Positions 1 to 7,238 of a DNA stretch of 27,849 nt are shown one piece after another. This stretch comes from UBA12088 sp041920275 (GTDB lineage Bacteria; Patescibacteriota; Minisyncoccia; Phycocordibacterales; UBA12088), in NCBI GenBank assembly GCA_041920275.1, contig JAYRSE010000025.1, positions 1-27,849 on the forward strand, written 5' to 3'. Within the stretch, counting starts at the first letter, position 1; every line of letters begins with the position of its first letter. A program made the translations under genes and the position numbers. The notes beneath the pieces were generated by a model. That model made no database searches, had not been told where the DNA came from, and was given only the letters and a program-made list of their open reading frames with translations.

Positions 1-81
1 GGATCGAACCTCGACGCGTTCGAAAGCGAACCTGCAACCACCACCGACCCGGTGGCAACGACGACGGAAAGCAGCGAGTGA
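1..81 (+). CDS. C-terminal tail of an upstream protein (partial)
   Basis: An open frame enters from the left edge in frame 1 and stops at TGA 79-81. The 26 visible residues are a low-complexity tail rich in Thr, Glu, Pro and Ser (it ends TTTESSE), as often seen at disordered C-termini. There is too little to name the protein. It lies about 120 bp before atpB and on the same strand, but a promoter-like sequence sits between them, so it need not belong to the ATP synthase operon. Confidence 0.5.
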   Translation, partial: GSNLDAFESEPATTTDPVATTTESSE

Positions 82-148
82 CCCCCTCTTGTGTATTCAG
101 GTGCAGGTGTGTTGAGTGCCCCGTCCCCCGTACCTTTCTTCCGTGGAT

Positions 149-158
149 ATGGTATACT
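149..158 (+). promoter_or_regulatory. Extended -10 promoter of the ATP synthase operon
   Basis: The sequence TGGTATACT is a TG-n plus TATACT hexamer (153-158), five of six bases of the sigma-70 -10 consensus. No convincing -35 box lies 16-18 bases upstream, as expected for an extended -10 promoter. Transcription would start near 165, leaving a leader of about 35 nt before atpB. A very similar string (TGGTACACTGTATG) precedes murF. Confidence 0.5.
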
Positions 159-199
159 GTATAGTTGCATGAAAAAAATGCAGGCACCGATGTTGGTGA

Positions 200-1030
200 A
201 TGAAAAGTAGTGATATGCATGAAGGTATTCACATAGCTCTGCGCTCCGAGATCATTACCCATTTCTTTGGGCTGCCGGTTACGAACACCATGCTCATGAG
301 CTGGCTCACTGCGATCGTGCTCATTGCTTTCGGTGTGTACGCAGGACGTCGACTCACCAAGATACCGGATCGGTTGCAGACCTCCCTCGAGACGATCTTC
401 GGCTTCGTGTTGGACTACATGGAGGAAGTGCTCGAGAGCAGGAAGATGGCACATCGTTTTTTTCCGCTCATTACCACTCTGTTCATGTTCATCTTGCTCG
501 GCAATTGGTTCGGCCTGTTGCCCGGCGTAGGTTCCATCTACTATCTGCAGGAGTCTCATGCCGAGGAGGTCTCCACGCTGCCCGCGGGGTCGCTTTTCAC
601 CGGAGCGCCGGTGCGGGAGACCGAGCACGAAGAAAACCGCGTAGCGCTCTTTCATCCCGTCTCAACCGACCTCAACATGACGCTTGCGCTCGCGATCGTG
701 TCATTCGTCGTCATCGAGGTCGCGGGGGTCTTTTTCATCGGCATTCGCGCCTATGCGGGAAAGTTCATCAACTTTTCATCCCCGATCAACTTCTTTGTCG
801 GCCTCATCGAGCTTATCTCCGAGCTGGTGAGACTCATCTCGTTCTCGTTCCGTTTGTTCGGGAACATGTTTGCGGGCAAAACATTGATACTGGTCGCGAT
901 GTTCTTTTTTCCGTTCGTGCTGCCGGTGCCGCTCATGCTCTATGAAGTGCTCGTGGGTTTTGTGCAGGCGGCCATATTCGCTTTGCTCACGCTGTTCTTC
1001 ATCAAGCTTGCGGTGAGTCACGCACATTAG
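200..1030 (+). CDS. atpB: F0F1 ATP synthase subunit a
   Basis: This is subunit a of the membrane F0 sector, which forms the proton half-channels against the c-ring. The 276-residue protein is strongly hydrophobic with five or six membrane helices. The family signature FRLFGNMFAG is present at about residues 217-226, and R218 corresponds to the essential arginine (aR210 of E. coli). The conserved C-terminal helix (about 245-270) is also present. A polar Glu/His-rich loop at about 118-150 separates the early and late helices. It is the first gene of the operon. No Shine-Dalgarno sequence is visible before ATG 200, and an in-frame ATG at 215 is an alternative start. The family assignment is secure. 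Confidence 0.96.
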   Translation: MKSSDMHEGIHIALRSEIITHFFGLPVTNTMLMSWLTAIVLIAFGVYAGRRLTKIPDRLQTSLETIFGFVLDYMEEVLESRKMAHRFFPLITTLFMFILLGNWFGLLPGVGSIYYLQESHAEEVSTLPAGSLFTGAPVRETEHEENRVALFHPVSTDLNMTLALAIVSFVVIEVAGVFFIGIRAYAGKFINFSSPINFFVGLIELISELVRLISFSFRLFGNMFAGKTLILVAMFFFPFVLPVPLMLYEVLVGFVQAAIFALLTLFFIKLAVSHAH

Positions 1031-1117
1031 TATGTTCATTGGCAGTCCTCGCCCTCGGACGCTGCGAAAAAGGGTCGAGCGCGGAGATCGAGGATTATCA
1101 ATTAACAAGTCAAGTAT

Positions 1118-1345
1118 ATGGAGTTGGAAGGAGTAAAAGCACTTGCAATGGCGATCGTGGTCGGCATTGGCGTTATCGGACCGGCGTTGGGTATCGGCAA
1201 TCTGGTCGGCAAAGCACTGGAAGCGATCGGACGCAATCCGGACGCTTCGGGCAAGGTGATGAGCGCGATGTTCATCGGGGTGGCATTCACCGAGGCACTT
1301 GCCATCTTTGCGGTCGTGGTCGGTTTCATTATCAAGTTCACCTAA
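1118..1345 (+). CDS. atpE: F0F1 ATP synthase subunit c
   Basis: This is the ring-forming proteolipid of F0. It has 75 residues with two membrane helices joined by the polar loop GRNPDA (about 38-43). The ion-carrying carboxylate is E59 in the motif FTEALAIF. The Gln and Glu-Ser pair that mark sodium-binding c subunits are absent: Ile is at the Gln32-equivalent position and Ala follows E59. The ring is therefore predicted to be proton-coupled. ATG 1118 gives the usual short N-terminus. A purine-rich GGAAGGAG lies inside the gene, 14 nt before an internal ATG at 1148, but starting there would remove most of the polar N-terminus. Confidence 0.96.
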   Translation: MELEGVKALAMAIVVGIGVIGPALGIGNLVGKALEAIGRNPDASGKVMSAMFIGVAFTEALAIFAVVVGFIIKFT

Positions 1346-1373
1346 TGCACGGGGGCGAGTAATCATCTTTGTC

Positions 1374-1829
1374 ATGAACGAGATCATTGCGGTGTTCGGC
1401 ATCGACTGGAAGATACTCTTCGTGCAGATCGTGAATTTCGCGATCTTGCTCGGCGTGCTCTGGTACTTTTTGTACAAGCCACTCGTGTCACTGATCGAGA
1501 AGCGTCGTACACAGATCATACAGGGTGTGGCGGACGCGGAGCGAGCGGAAGCCGCGCTCAAAGATGCGGACGCCAAGTGCGGCGAGATGATCACCAAGGC
1601 GGCGCTTGACGCCGAGGCGGTACTCGGCGAAGCCCGGACGTCGGCGAAGCGAAAAGAAGCGGAGATCCTACACTCGGCACAGGAAAAGTACGAGCACCTG
1701 CTTGCCGAGGCGGCCCTTAAAGGGGAGGAGATTAAGCGCACGGCGTTGCGCGAAAGTAAAGAAGAGCTCGCAAAGATGGTCGTGCTTGGAGTTGAACGAG
1801 TCCTCAAAGAGCGCTCGTCGAACGCCTAG
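1374..1829 (+). CDS. atpF: F0F1 ATP synthase subunit b
   Basis: This is the peripheral-stalk subunit linking F0 to F1. It has 151 residues, with one N-terminal membrane helix (about 12-34, rich in aromatic and Leu residues) followed by a long charged Ala/Glu/Lys-rich helix that would form the right-handed coiled coil of the b dimer. ATG 1374 was chosen because it puts the membrane helix at the N-terminus. The frame stays open upstream to 1299, but that stretch overlaps atpE and encodes an unrelated Ser/Arg-rich sequence. It begins 28 nt after atpE. The start context is GTCATG without a Shine-Dalgarno sequence. There is a single b gene and no b'. Confidence 0.93.
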   Translation: MNEIIAVFGIDWKILFVQIVNFAILLGVLWYFLYKPLVSLIEKRRTQIIQGVADAERAEAALKDADAKCGEMITKAALDAEAVLGEARTSAKRKEAEILHSAQEKYEHLLAEAALKGEEIKRTALRESKEELAKMVVLGVERVLKERSSNA

Positions 1830-1850
1830 CGCGCCGTATCAAAAAAAATT

Positions 1851-2246
1851 ATGCAACCACGGATGTACGCAGAAGCATACTATCGCGCCGCGGCGCACAA
1901 AGATCCTGCAGAGCAAGAGGTGCTCGCGACCAAGCTCTGCAGCATCCTTGCGGAGCGACGGCACACCCACCTGCTGCCTCGCATCGTGCGCGAGCTCGAA
2001 TCGTTCGTGCGCAGGCGCGACACCGCGCAGGGTGCGGTGGTGTATGTTGCGCAAGTGGCCGATGCGACACGGCACGCTGCGCGCATCGAGAACGACCTTC
2101 GGGAGATCGGTTCCTCCTCGGCGGCACTTGAGGTGCGAACGGACGACACCATGATCGGTGGGTACGATGTGCGTGCGAACGGTGTGCGCATCGATCATTC
2201 CCACAAGCGAGCGTTGCTCGAGCTGTATGGCACCCTTATCACCTAA
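1851..2246 (+). CDS. atpH: F0F1 ATP synthase subunit delta, short form
   Basis: This is the F1 delta subunit (OSCP-like) that joins the b stalk to the top of the alpha/beta hexamer. Operon position and the C-terminal signature identify it: the segment DDTMIGGYDVR (about 97-107) matches the family pattern of a polar turn, IGG and a beta strand, followed by the final helix RALLELYGTLI. At 131 residues it is well short of the roughly 175-180 usual for the family, so the N-terminal six-helix domain is reduced. ATG 1851 follows a run of A residues and has no Shine-Dalgarno sequence. A second in-frame ATG lies at 1863. Confidence 0.85.
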   Translation: MQPRMYAEAYYRAAAHKDPAEQEVLATKLCSILAERRHTHLLPRIVRELESFVRRRDTAQGAVVYVAQVADATRHAARIENDLREIGSSSAALEVRTDDTMIGGYDVRANGVRIDHSHKRALLELYGTLIT

Positions 2247-2258
2247 CAGTATCCTGTC

Positions 2259-3830
2259 ATGAACACAACCATCGTAGAAGCGCTGCGAAAACAGCTGGAA
2301 TCGTTCGAGCCGTCGGTGCGTCCGGAAGGTATCGGGCGTGTCGTTGCGGTCGGCGACGGAGTTGCCGAGATAGACGGTCTCCCGAAGGCCCTCATGGCGG
2401 AAATGGTCGAGTTCGACCTCGCGAGCGGTACGTCGCTTGCGGGTGCGCTTTCGAACGAAGGCAGGGTGTTCGGTATGGTGCTCAACCTTGAAGAGCATGC
2501 GGTGCGTGCCATGGTGCTCGGAGACACGCGCGCAGTGAAGGAAGGTATGCTGGTGCGCAGTACCGGCACGGTGCTTTCGGTGCCGGTCGGCGAAGGACTC
2601 GTGGGCCGTGTGGTGAACGCACTCGGTGAACCCCTGGACGGAAAGGGCCCCATCACGGCGGCCGCACGTTTTCCGATCGAACGTCCCGCACACCCGGTCA
2701 TCGAGCGCGAGTCCGTGGGGACTCCGCTTCACACCGGCCTCAAAGCGATCGACTCGATGGTGCCCATCGGTCGTGGCCAGCGGGAGCTCATCATCGGCGA
2801 CCGGTTCACCGGCAAAACGACCATTGCGATCGATACCATTTTAAATCAGCTCTCGGAACCTGCGGAGACGCGCCCGATCTGTGTGTACGTGGCTATCGGC
2901 CAAAAGGAGAGCAAGACGGCCAAGATCGTGGCAAAGCTCAAAGAGGCGGGTGCGCTCGAGTACACCATCGTCGTCGACGCTCCCGCAAGCGACCCCGCCG
3001 CACTGCAGTTCTTGGCGCCGTACTCCGGTGTTTCAATGGCCGAATATTTCATGGAGAAAGGCAAGGACGCGCTCATCATCTACGACGATCTTTCGAAACA
3101 AGCGGTCGCGTACCGCGAGGTTTCGCTCCTGTTGCGTCGCCCACCCGGCCGCGAGGCATTCCCGGGCGACATCTTTTACTTGCATTCCCGCTTGCTCGAA
3201 CGCTCCGCGAAGCTCTCGAAGGAAAAGGGAGGGGGCTCCATCACCGCGCTTCCCATCATTGAAACGCAGGAAGGCGATGTGTCGGCGTACATTCCGACCA
3301 ACGTCATTTCCATCACCGACGGACAGATCTACCTTGAGGCGGATTCGTTCAACAAGGGGGTGCGTCCCGCGATCAATGTCGGTCTTTCCGTGTCGCGGGT
3401 CGGCTCGAGCGCGCAAACGAAGGCGATGAAAAAAGTTGCGGGCAAGATCCGCATCGAGCTTGCGCAGTTTCGCGAGCTGGAGGCGTTCGCACAGTTTGCA
3501 AGCGACCTTGATGAAGAGACGACACGTCGACTCGGCAAAGGTGCTCGTTTGGTCGAGCTCCTGAAACAACCGCACAGTGAGCCGCTCGGTTTTGAAGTGC
3601 AGGTCGCGATCATCGTGGCTGCCGCGGAAGGTGTGTTCGACACGACGCCGGTCGAGCGGACCGCAGAGGCCGGTCGCGAGCTTGCGAGCTACCTTGGCGA
3701 GCAGCATCGCACGGTGCTCGACACGGTACGGACGAGTCGCGATCTCTCGGACGAGAGCAGGGCGAAGCTGTGTGAAGCGTTCAAGGTGTTCAAGGGCTTG
3801 CGTCCGCAGTTCTTTGCGCGCGGAGAGTAA
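2259..3830 (+). CDS. atpA: F0F1 ATP synthase subunit alpha
   Basis: This is the non-catalytic nucleotide-binding subunit of F1, 523 residues and near the usual length. The Walker A loop GDRFTGKT is at residues 180-187. Phe183 stands where most alpha subunits have Gln (GDRQTGKT), a position near the bound nucleotide. The arginine finger that reaches into the catalytic beta site is present in SVSRVGSSAQ (R380, equivalent to alpha-R373 of E. coli). The N-terminal beta-barrel and C-terminal helical domain are both complete. It starts 12 nt after atpH in a GTCATG context. The assignment is certain; the Phe183 substitution deserves a check. Confidence 0.98.
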   Translation: MNTTIVEALRKQLESFEPSVRPEGIGRVVAVGDGVAEIDGLPKALMAEMVEFDLASGTSLAGALSNEGRVFGMVLNLEEHAVRAMVLGDTRAVKEGMLVRSTGTVLSVPVGEGLVGRVVNALGEPLDGKGPITAAARFPIERPAHPVIERESVGTPLHTGLKAIDSMVPIGRGQRELIIGDRFTGKTTIAIDTILNQLSEPAETRPICVYVAIGQKESKTAKIVAKLKEAGALEYTIVVDAPASDPAALQFLAPYSGVSMAEYFMEKGKDALIIYDDLSKQAVAYREVSLLLRRPPGREAFPGDIFYLHSRLLERSAKLSKEKGGGSITALPIIETQEGDVSAYIPTNVISITDGQIYLEADSFNKGVRPAINVGLSVSRVGSSAQTKAMKKVAGKIRIELAQFRELEAFAQFASDLDEETTRRLGKGARLVELLKQPHSEPLGFEVQVAIIVAAAEGVFDTTPVERTAEAGRELASYLGEQHRTVLDTVRTSRDLSDESRAKLCEAFKVFKGLRPQFFARGE

Positions 3831-3906
3831 TCTTCGACGTCGAACACCGATGTGCGTGTGGTGTGCGTTCGTTCAAACGGCGGCGCGCAAGTAAATCAAA
3901 ACGGCT

Positions 3907-4830
3907 ATGTCACTAAAGGAAGTAAAGAACAAGATACGTTCGATCAAAAAGATCCATCAGGTCACCAAGGCCATGGAAGCGGTGAGTGCGGCGAAAATGC
4001 GTCGCAGTCAGTACACCGCAATCGAGGCGCGTCCGTTCGCGCTCGCTGCGATAGGTCTGTTGCGTCGTTTGGTGCAACGCGGTGTCTCGCAGAGCCATCC
4101 GCTCGTTACAGATCGACCTGAAGTAAAGAAAGTGCTCATAGTGGTCGTTACCTCCGACCGCGGGCTTGCCGGCTCCTTGAACGGCGCCGTATTGCGTGCG
4201 GTGTATACGCACATGAGAAAGAAGGGGTTGACCAAGGAAACGGTGGACCTCCTTGCGATCGGGAAAAAAGGGTACGAGCACTTTTTGCGCAAGGGCTACA
4301 CCGTGATCGACCATGTGGAGCGGTGGGGCGAGGGGGTTGTTCGCGAAGCGCCCGATGCGCTTGCCGGTCGACTGATCAGCAAGTATCGAGCGGGAACATA
4401 CGACCGAGTGTATGTCGCATACAGCAACTTCATGTCCACGTTCAACCAAGAGCCGGTGGTGCGCCGTATGCTCCCCGTTTCGTTTGGCGCACTCGAAGAA
4501 GTGATCTCCGGTATCGTGCCGGAGCGGGGCAAGTACAGTGAGTTCAAGCATGTTGCGCTTCGTGAACGTGAGGGCGAGTACCTGTTCGAGCCGGGCCCGA
4601 GTGCGGTCCTTGACGAGCTCTTACCGTACCTCCTTGGCGTCGTGCTGTACCACGCGGTCCTCGAGGCGAACGCTTCGGAGCACAGTGCGCGCATGGTCGC
4701 CATGAAGAGCGCAAGCGACCGTGCGCGGGATATCGGCAAGGAGCTCACCCTTGCGTTCAACAAGGAGCGGCAGAGTGCGATCACCGCCGAAGTGAGCGAG
4801 ATCACAAGCGGCATCGAAGCGATGAGGTAA
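3907..4830 (+). CDS. atpG: F0F1 ATP synthase subunit gamma
   Basis: This is the rotor shaft of F1. It has 307 residues, slightly longer than usual. The N-terminal helix carries the family pattern IRSIKKIHQVTKAMEAVSA (about 11-29) and the C-terminal helix carries SARMVAMKSASDRA. These two form the antiparallel coiled coil in the alpha/beta core. A Rossmann-like middle domain with VVVTSDRGLAGSLN lies between them. It follows atpA after 76 nt and is separated from atpD by about 500 nt holding a four-helix-bundle ORF, an arrangement that breaks the usual close G-D spacing. Confidence 0.96.
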   Translation: MSLKEVKNKIRSIKKIHQVTKAMEAVSAAKMRRSQYTAIEARPFALAAIGLLRRLVQRGVSQSHPLVTDRPEVKKVLIVVVTSDRGLAGSLNGAVLRAVYTHMRKKGLTKETVDLLAIGKKGYEHFLRKGYTVIDHVERWGEGVVREAPDALAGRLISKYRAGTYDRVYVAYSNFMSTFNQEPVVRRMLPVSFGALEEVISGIVPERGKYSEFKHVALREREGEYLFEPGPSAVLDELLPYLLGVVLYHAVLEANASEHSARMVAMKSASDRARDIGKELTLAFNKERQSAITAEVSEITSGIEAMR

Positions 4831-4832
4831 TG

Positions 4833-5332
4833 GATGGTGGCTGGTATTTAGTAGTAAGTATGTAGTATTGAGCGGTACATGTGCAGTATGGCGAATGTAA
4901 ATACCGGTAGGAAAAATCAGTCGTTTACGGATCTGTCGGTGTGGCGGGAAGGCCGCAAGCCGGTTCTTTCCTTATGCAAGCTTACAGAAAATTACCCGGT
5001 TAGTGAGCAGTTCGGATTGTCAAATCAGAAACGCCGGGCCGCTGTGTTGATCGCCTCAAACGTCGCCGGAGGGTTTAGTCGTTCAACCGGTAAAGTGAAA
5101 GCCGGACTCTACTACATGGCACCGGGCTCGCACACGGAGCCGCAGAATCAACTACCGATCGCTCGAGATGTCGGATACTGCAACGGAGATGCGTGTGTAG
5201 CGTGTTCCACCCGGGCAATCCACACAAGTAAATTATTGAACGGATTAATTAAGACCGCGAGCGATCGCCTCACCCATACATAGTACTTACCACCCGATAC
5301 TTATTACTAATTGCTTACTTCTAACCACTATC
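4833..5332. repeat. Imperfect inverted repeats flanking the four-helix-bundle ORF
   Basis: Two pairs of arms bracket the ORF at 4879-5283. TTAGTAGTAAGTAT at 4848-4861 matches the reverse complement of 5297-5310 (TTAGTAATAAGTAT) at 13 of 14 bases. GATGGTGG at 4833-4840 matches the reverse complement of 5325-5332 (GATAGTGG) at 7 of 8. The order is nested, outer arm with outer arm. In RNA the segment could therefore fold into a long interrupted stem with the ORF in the loop. The outer right arm ends only four bases before the atpD start codon. Confidence 0.6.
4879..5283 (+). CDS. Degenerate four-helix-bundle protein (23S-rRNA-IVS/Avd-like)
   Basis: A 134-residue ORF between atpG and atpD resembles the four-helix-bundle family that includes proteins of 23S rRNA intervening sequences and the Avd proteins of diversity-generating retroelements. 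What can be seen: FTDLSVWREGRK at the start, then LTENYPVSEQFGLSNQKRRA, then AAVLIASNVAGGFSR. These match the family pattern of F-x-DLxVW, a YGL-S-Q-RRAA turn and SN-A-EG-xR. Conserved acidic residues are lost: the usual AEG reads AGG, and the AELETQL-like helix reads TEPQNQL. The C-terminal third no longer looks like the family. It is probably a decaying copy. ATG 4888 is an alternative start. Flanking inverted repeats suggest that it arrived as a unit. Confidence 0.6.
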   Translation: MCSMANVNTGRKNQSFTDLSVWREGRKPVLSLCKLTENYPVSEQFGLSNQKRRAAVLIASNVAGGFSRSTGKVKAGLYYMAPGSHTEPQNQLPIARDVGYCNGDACVACSTRAIHTSKLLNGLIKTASDRLTHT

Positions 5333-5336
5333 TATC

Positions 5337-6719
5337 ATGAAAGGCACGATCTCCCAGGTCATCGGTACGGTTGTCGACGTCGAGTTTACCGACGGTTTAC
5401 CCGCGATACGCGATGCGCTTCTGGTACGCGACCCGGAGCGCGGGGAAGGGTCCGTGATGACGCTCGAGGTGGCGCAGCACATCGGCCTGAACCGCGTACG
5501 TTGCATCGCGATGGCGTCGACCGACGGCCTGTCGCGTGGCGACGAGGTCACGAGTACCGGCGCACCGATCAGCGTGCCGGTCGGAGAGAGTGTGCTCGGA
5601 CGCATGTTCGACGTCGTTGGCCGGCCGATCGACAACGGCGGCTCCGTACAGAGCGAGGATCGCTGGCCCATTCACCGAGCGCCACCGGCGTTCCACGAGC
5701 AGACCACGAAGGTGGAGGTGTTCGAAACCGGTATCAAAGTGATAGACCTGCTTGTGCCGTTCATCAAGGGAGGCAAGGTGGGTCTCTTTGGCGGCGCCGG
5801 TGTGGGGAAAACGGTGCTCATTCAGGAGCTCATACGCAACATTGCGGCGGAGCACGGCGGCTACTCGGTCTTTGCGGGCGTCGGTGAGCGTGTGCGCGAG
5901 GGTAACGACCTTTACCACGAAATGAAGGATTCCGGCGTACTTGCGAAGACCGCACTCGTCTTCGGTCAGATGAACGAGGTGCCGGGCGCCCGTGCGCGCG
6001 TGGCGCTGACCGGCCTCACCCTTGCCGAGTACTACCGCGACAAGCTTGGCAAAGACGTGCTCTTTTTCATGGACAACGTGTTTCGCTTCACCCAAGCGGG
6101 TTCCGAGGTGTCCGCACTTCTCGGGCGGGTGCCCTCGGCGGTGGGCTACCAACCGACCTTGGCCGAAGAAATGGGTCAGCTGCAGGAGCGCATCACTTCG
6201 ACGTCGAAAGGATCGATCACGTCCGTGCAAGCGGTGTATGTGCCAGCAGACGACCTCACCGACCCTGCACCCGCGACGACCTTCTCGCACCTCGACTCCA
6301 CCGTGGTCCTCGCGCGCGAACTCGCGGCGCTCGCGATCTACCCGGCGGTCGATCCGCTCGCGTCCGGTTCAACCGCGCTCGAACCCACGATCGTGGGTGA
6401 GGAACACTACCGTGTGGCCATGGAGGTGAAGCGTATTTTGCAGCGGTACAAGGACCTGCAGGATATCATTGCGATCCTCGGTACCGAAGAACTTTCCGAC
6501 GACGATAAGCTCTTGGTCGACCGCGCCCGTAAACTGCAGCGATTTCTTTCGCAGCCCTTCTTCGTGGGTGAGGTCTTCACGGGTACACCGGGTGCCTACT
6601 GCTCACTTGAAGATACGATCAGGTCTTTCAAAGAGATCGTGGAAGGCAAGCACGACGACAAGAACGAGCAGGCCTTCTACATGAAGGGAAGTATCGACGA
6701 AGTGGTGCGAGGAGCATAA
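5337..6719 (+). CDS. atpD: F0F1 ATP synthase subunit beta
   Basis: This is the catalytic subunit of F1, 460 residues and of normal length. The Walker A loop GGAGVGKT is at 152-159. The catalytic glutamate lies in GERVREGND (E184), and the Walker B aspartate in FFMDNVFRFTQAG (about 243-255). The torque-transmitting DELSEED loop appears as EELSDDD at 384-390, so it is acidic but altered. The C-terminal RFLSQPFFVGEVFTG is canonical. The start is ATCATG with no Shine-Dalgarno sequence, right next to the outer inverted-repeat arm of the upstream element. Translation initiation could be affected by that fold. Confidence 0.98.
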   Translation: MKGTISQVIGTVVDVEFTDGLPAIRDALLVRDPERGEGSVMTLEVAQHIGLNRVRCIAMASTDGLSRGDEVTSTGAPISVPVGESVLGRMFDVVGRPIDNGGSVQSEDRWPIHRAPPAFHEQTTKVEVFETGIKVIDLLVPFIKGGKVGLFGGAGVGKTVLIQELIRNIAAEHGGYSVFAGVGERVREGNDLYHEMKDSGVLAKTALVFGQMNEVPGARARVALTGLTLAEYYRDKLGKDVLFFMDNVFRFTQAGSEVSALLGRVPSAVGYQPTLAEEMGQLQERITSTSKGSITSVQAVYVPADDLTDPAPATTFSHLDSTVVLARELAALAIYPAVDPLASGSTALEPTIVGEEHYRVAMEVKRILQRYKDLQDIIAILGTEELSDDDKLLVDRARKLQRFLSQPFFVGEVFTGTPGAYCSLEDTIRSFKEIVEGKHDDKNEQAFYMKGSIDEVVRGA

Positions 6720-6751
6720 GCGACCATTCCGAACGTTAAACGATCACGAGC

Positions 6752-6997
6752 ATGCATATACACATAGCAAAAACGGACGGTATTCTGTGGAGCGGAGAGG
6801 CGGATGCGCTCGTCGCTCCGGCGACCGAAGGGGAGGTGACGATACTCAAAGGCCATGTGCCGCTTGCGACCATCTTGCGGGCGGGGAATCTCTCGGTGCG
6901 CACGAAGGACCGCGAGCTCTTCACCTGCGCGATCGAGCGCGGCGTGCTTGAGGTCACCGCCACTTCCGCCACGGTCCTTTTGCCGAGCAAAGCATAG
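6752..6997 (+). CDS. atpC: F0F1 ATP synthase subunit epsilon, N-terminal domain only
   Basis: This is the epsilon subunit at the foot of the gamma shaft. The 81 residues cover only the N-terminal beta-sandwich, recognisable from the pattern EGEVTILKGHVPL (family: GExGILPGHxPL) and from the final strands GVLEVTATSATVLL. The C-terminal two-helix domain, which in longer homologues can insert into F1 and block ATP hydrolysis, is absent; the frame stops at 6997. It is the last gene of the operon, 32 nt after atpD. The loss of the regulatory helices suggests an enzyme without epsilon-mediated inhibition, which is inference. Confidence 0.9.
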   Translation: MHIHIAKTDGILWSGEADALVAPATEGEVTILKGHVPLATILRAGNLSVRTKDRELFTCAIERGVLEVTATSATVLLPSKA

Positions 6998-7040
6998 GGT
7001 TCGTTCACTTTTCTCACCACCCGAATGCACGGGATCTTCA

Positions 7041-7067
7041 CGGAACGCATTTCACCACCGCATTCCG
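7041..7067 (+). other. Hairpin downstream of atpC
   Basis: CGGAACGC (7041-7048) and GCATTCCG (7060-7067) pair at 7 of 8 positions around an 11-nt loop. No T tract follows, so it is at best a weak terminator or an RNA-stabilising hairpin at the end of the ATP synthase operon. Confidence 0.25.
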
Positions 7068-7105
7068 CTTGCGTCTCCGGTCGTGGAGCGAGCCCGACAT
7101 GGTTG

Positions 7106-7114
7106 TGGTACACT
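7106..7114 (+). promoter_or_regulatory. Extended -10 promoter upstream of murF
   Basis: TGGTACACT reads as TG-n plus TACACT (7109-7114), four of six bases of the -10 consensus, with no clear -35 box. The context TGGTACACTGTATG closely resembles the atpB promoter region. It would give murF a leader of about 118 nt. Confidence 0.4.
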
Positions 7115-7238
7115 GTATGTGTCACCAGCATCTTGAACTGACCAGACGTGCGTTCGCCGCCAGGGTGAACACGCAGGCGAAGTGAAATGAGATCGTGCGG
7201 GTACCGTCGGTGAAAGGGGTGAGCGGTGATGATGTAAC

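Noticed and set aside
1839..2732. Long open frames antisense to the ATP synthase genes, for example 1839-2732 and 5397-6290 on the minus strand (each about 297 codons).
   Set aside because: They lie wholly over strongly conserved atp genes, show no known motifs and have His/Arg-rich compositions typical of antisense frames in GC-rich coding DNA.
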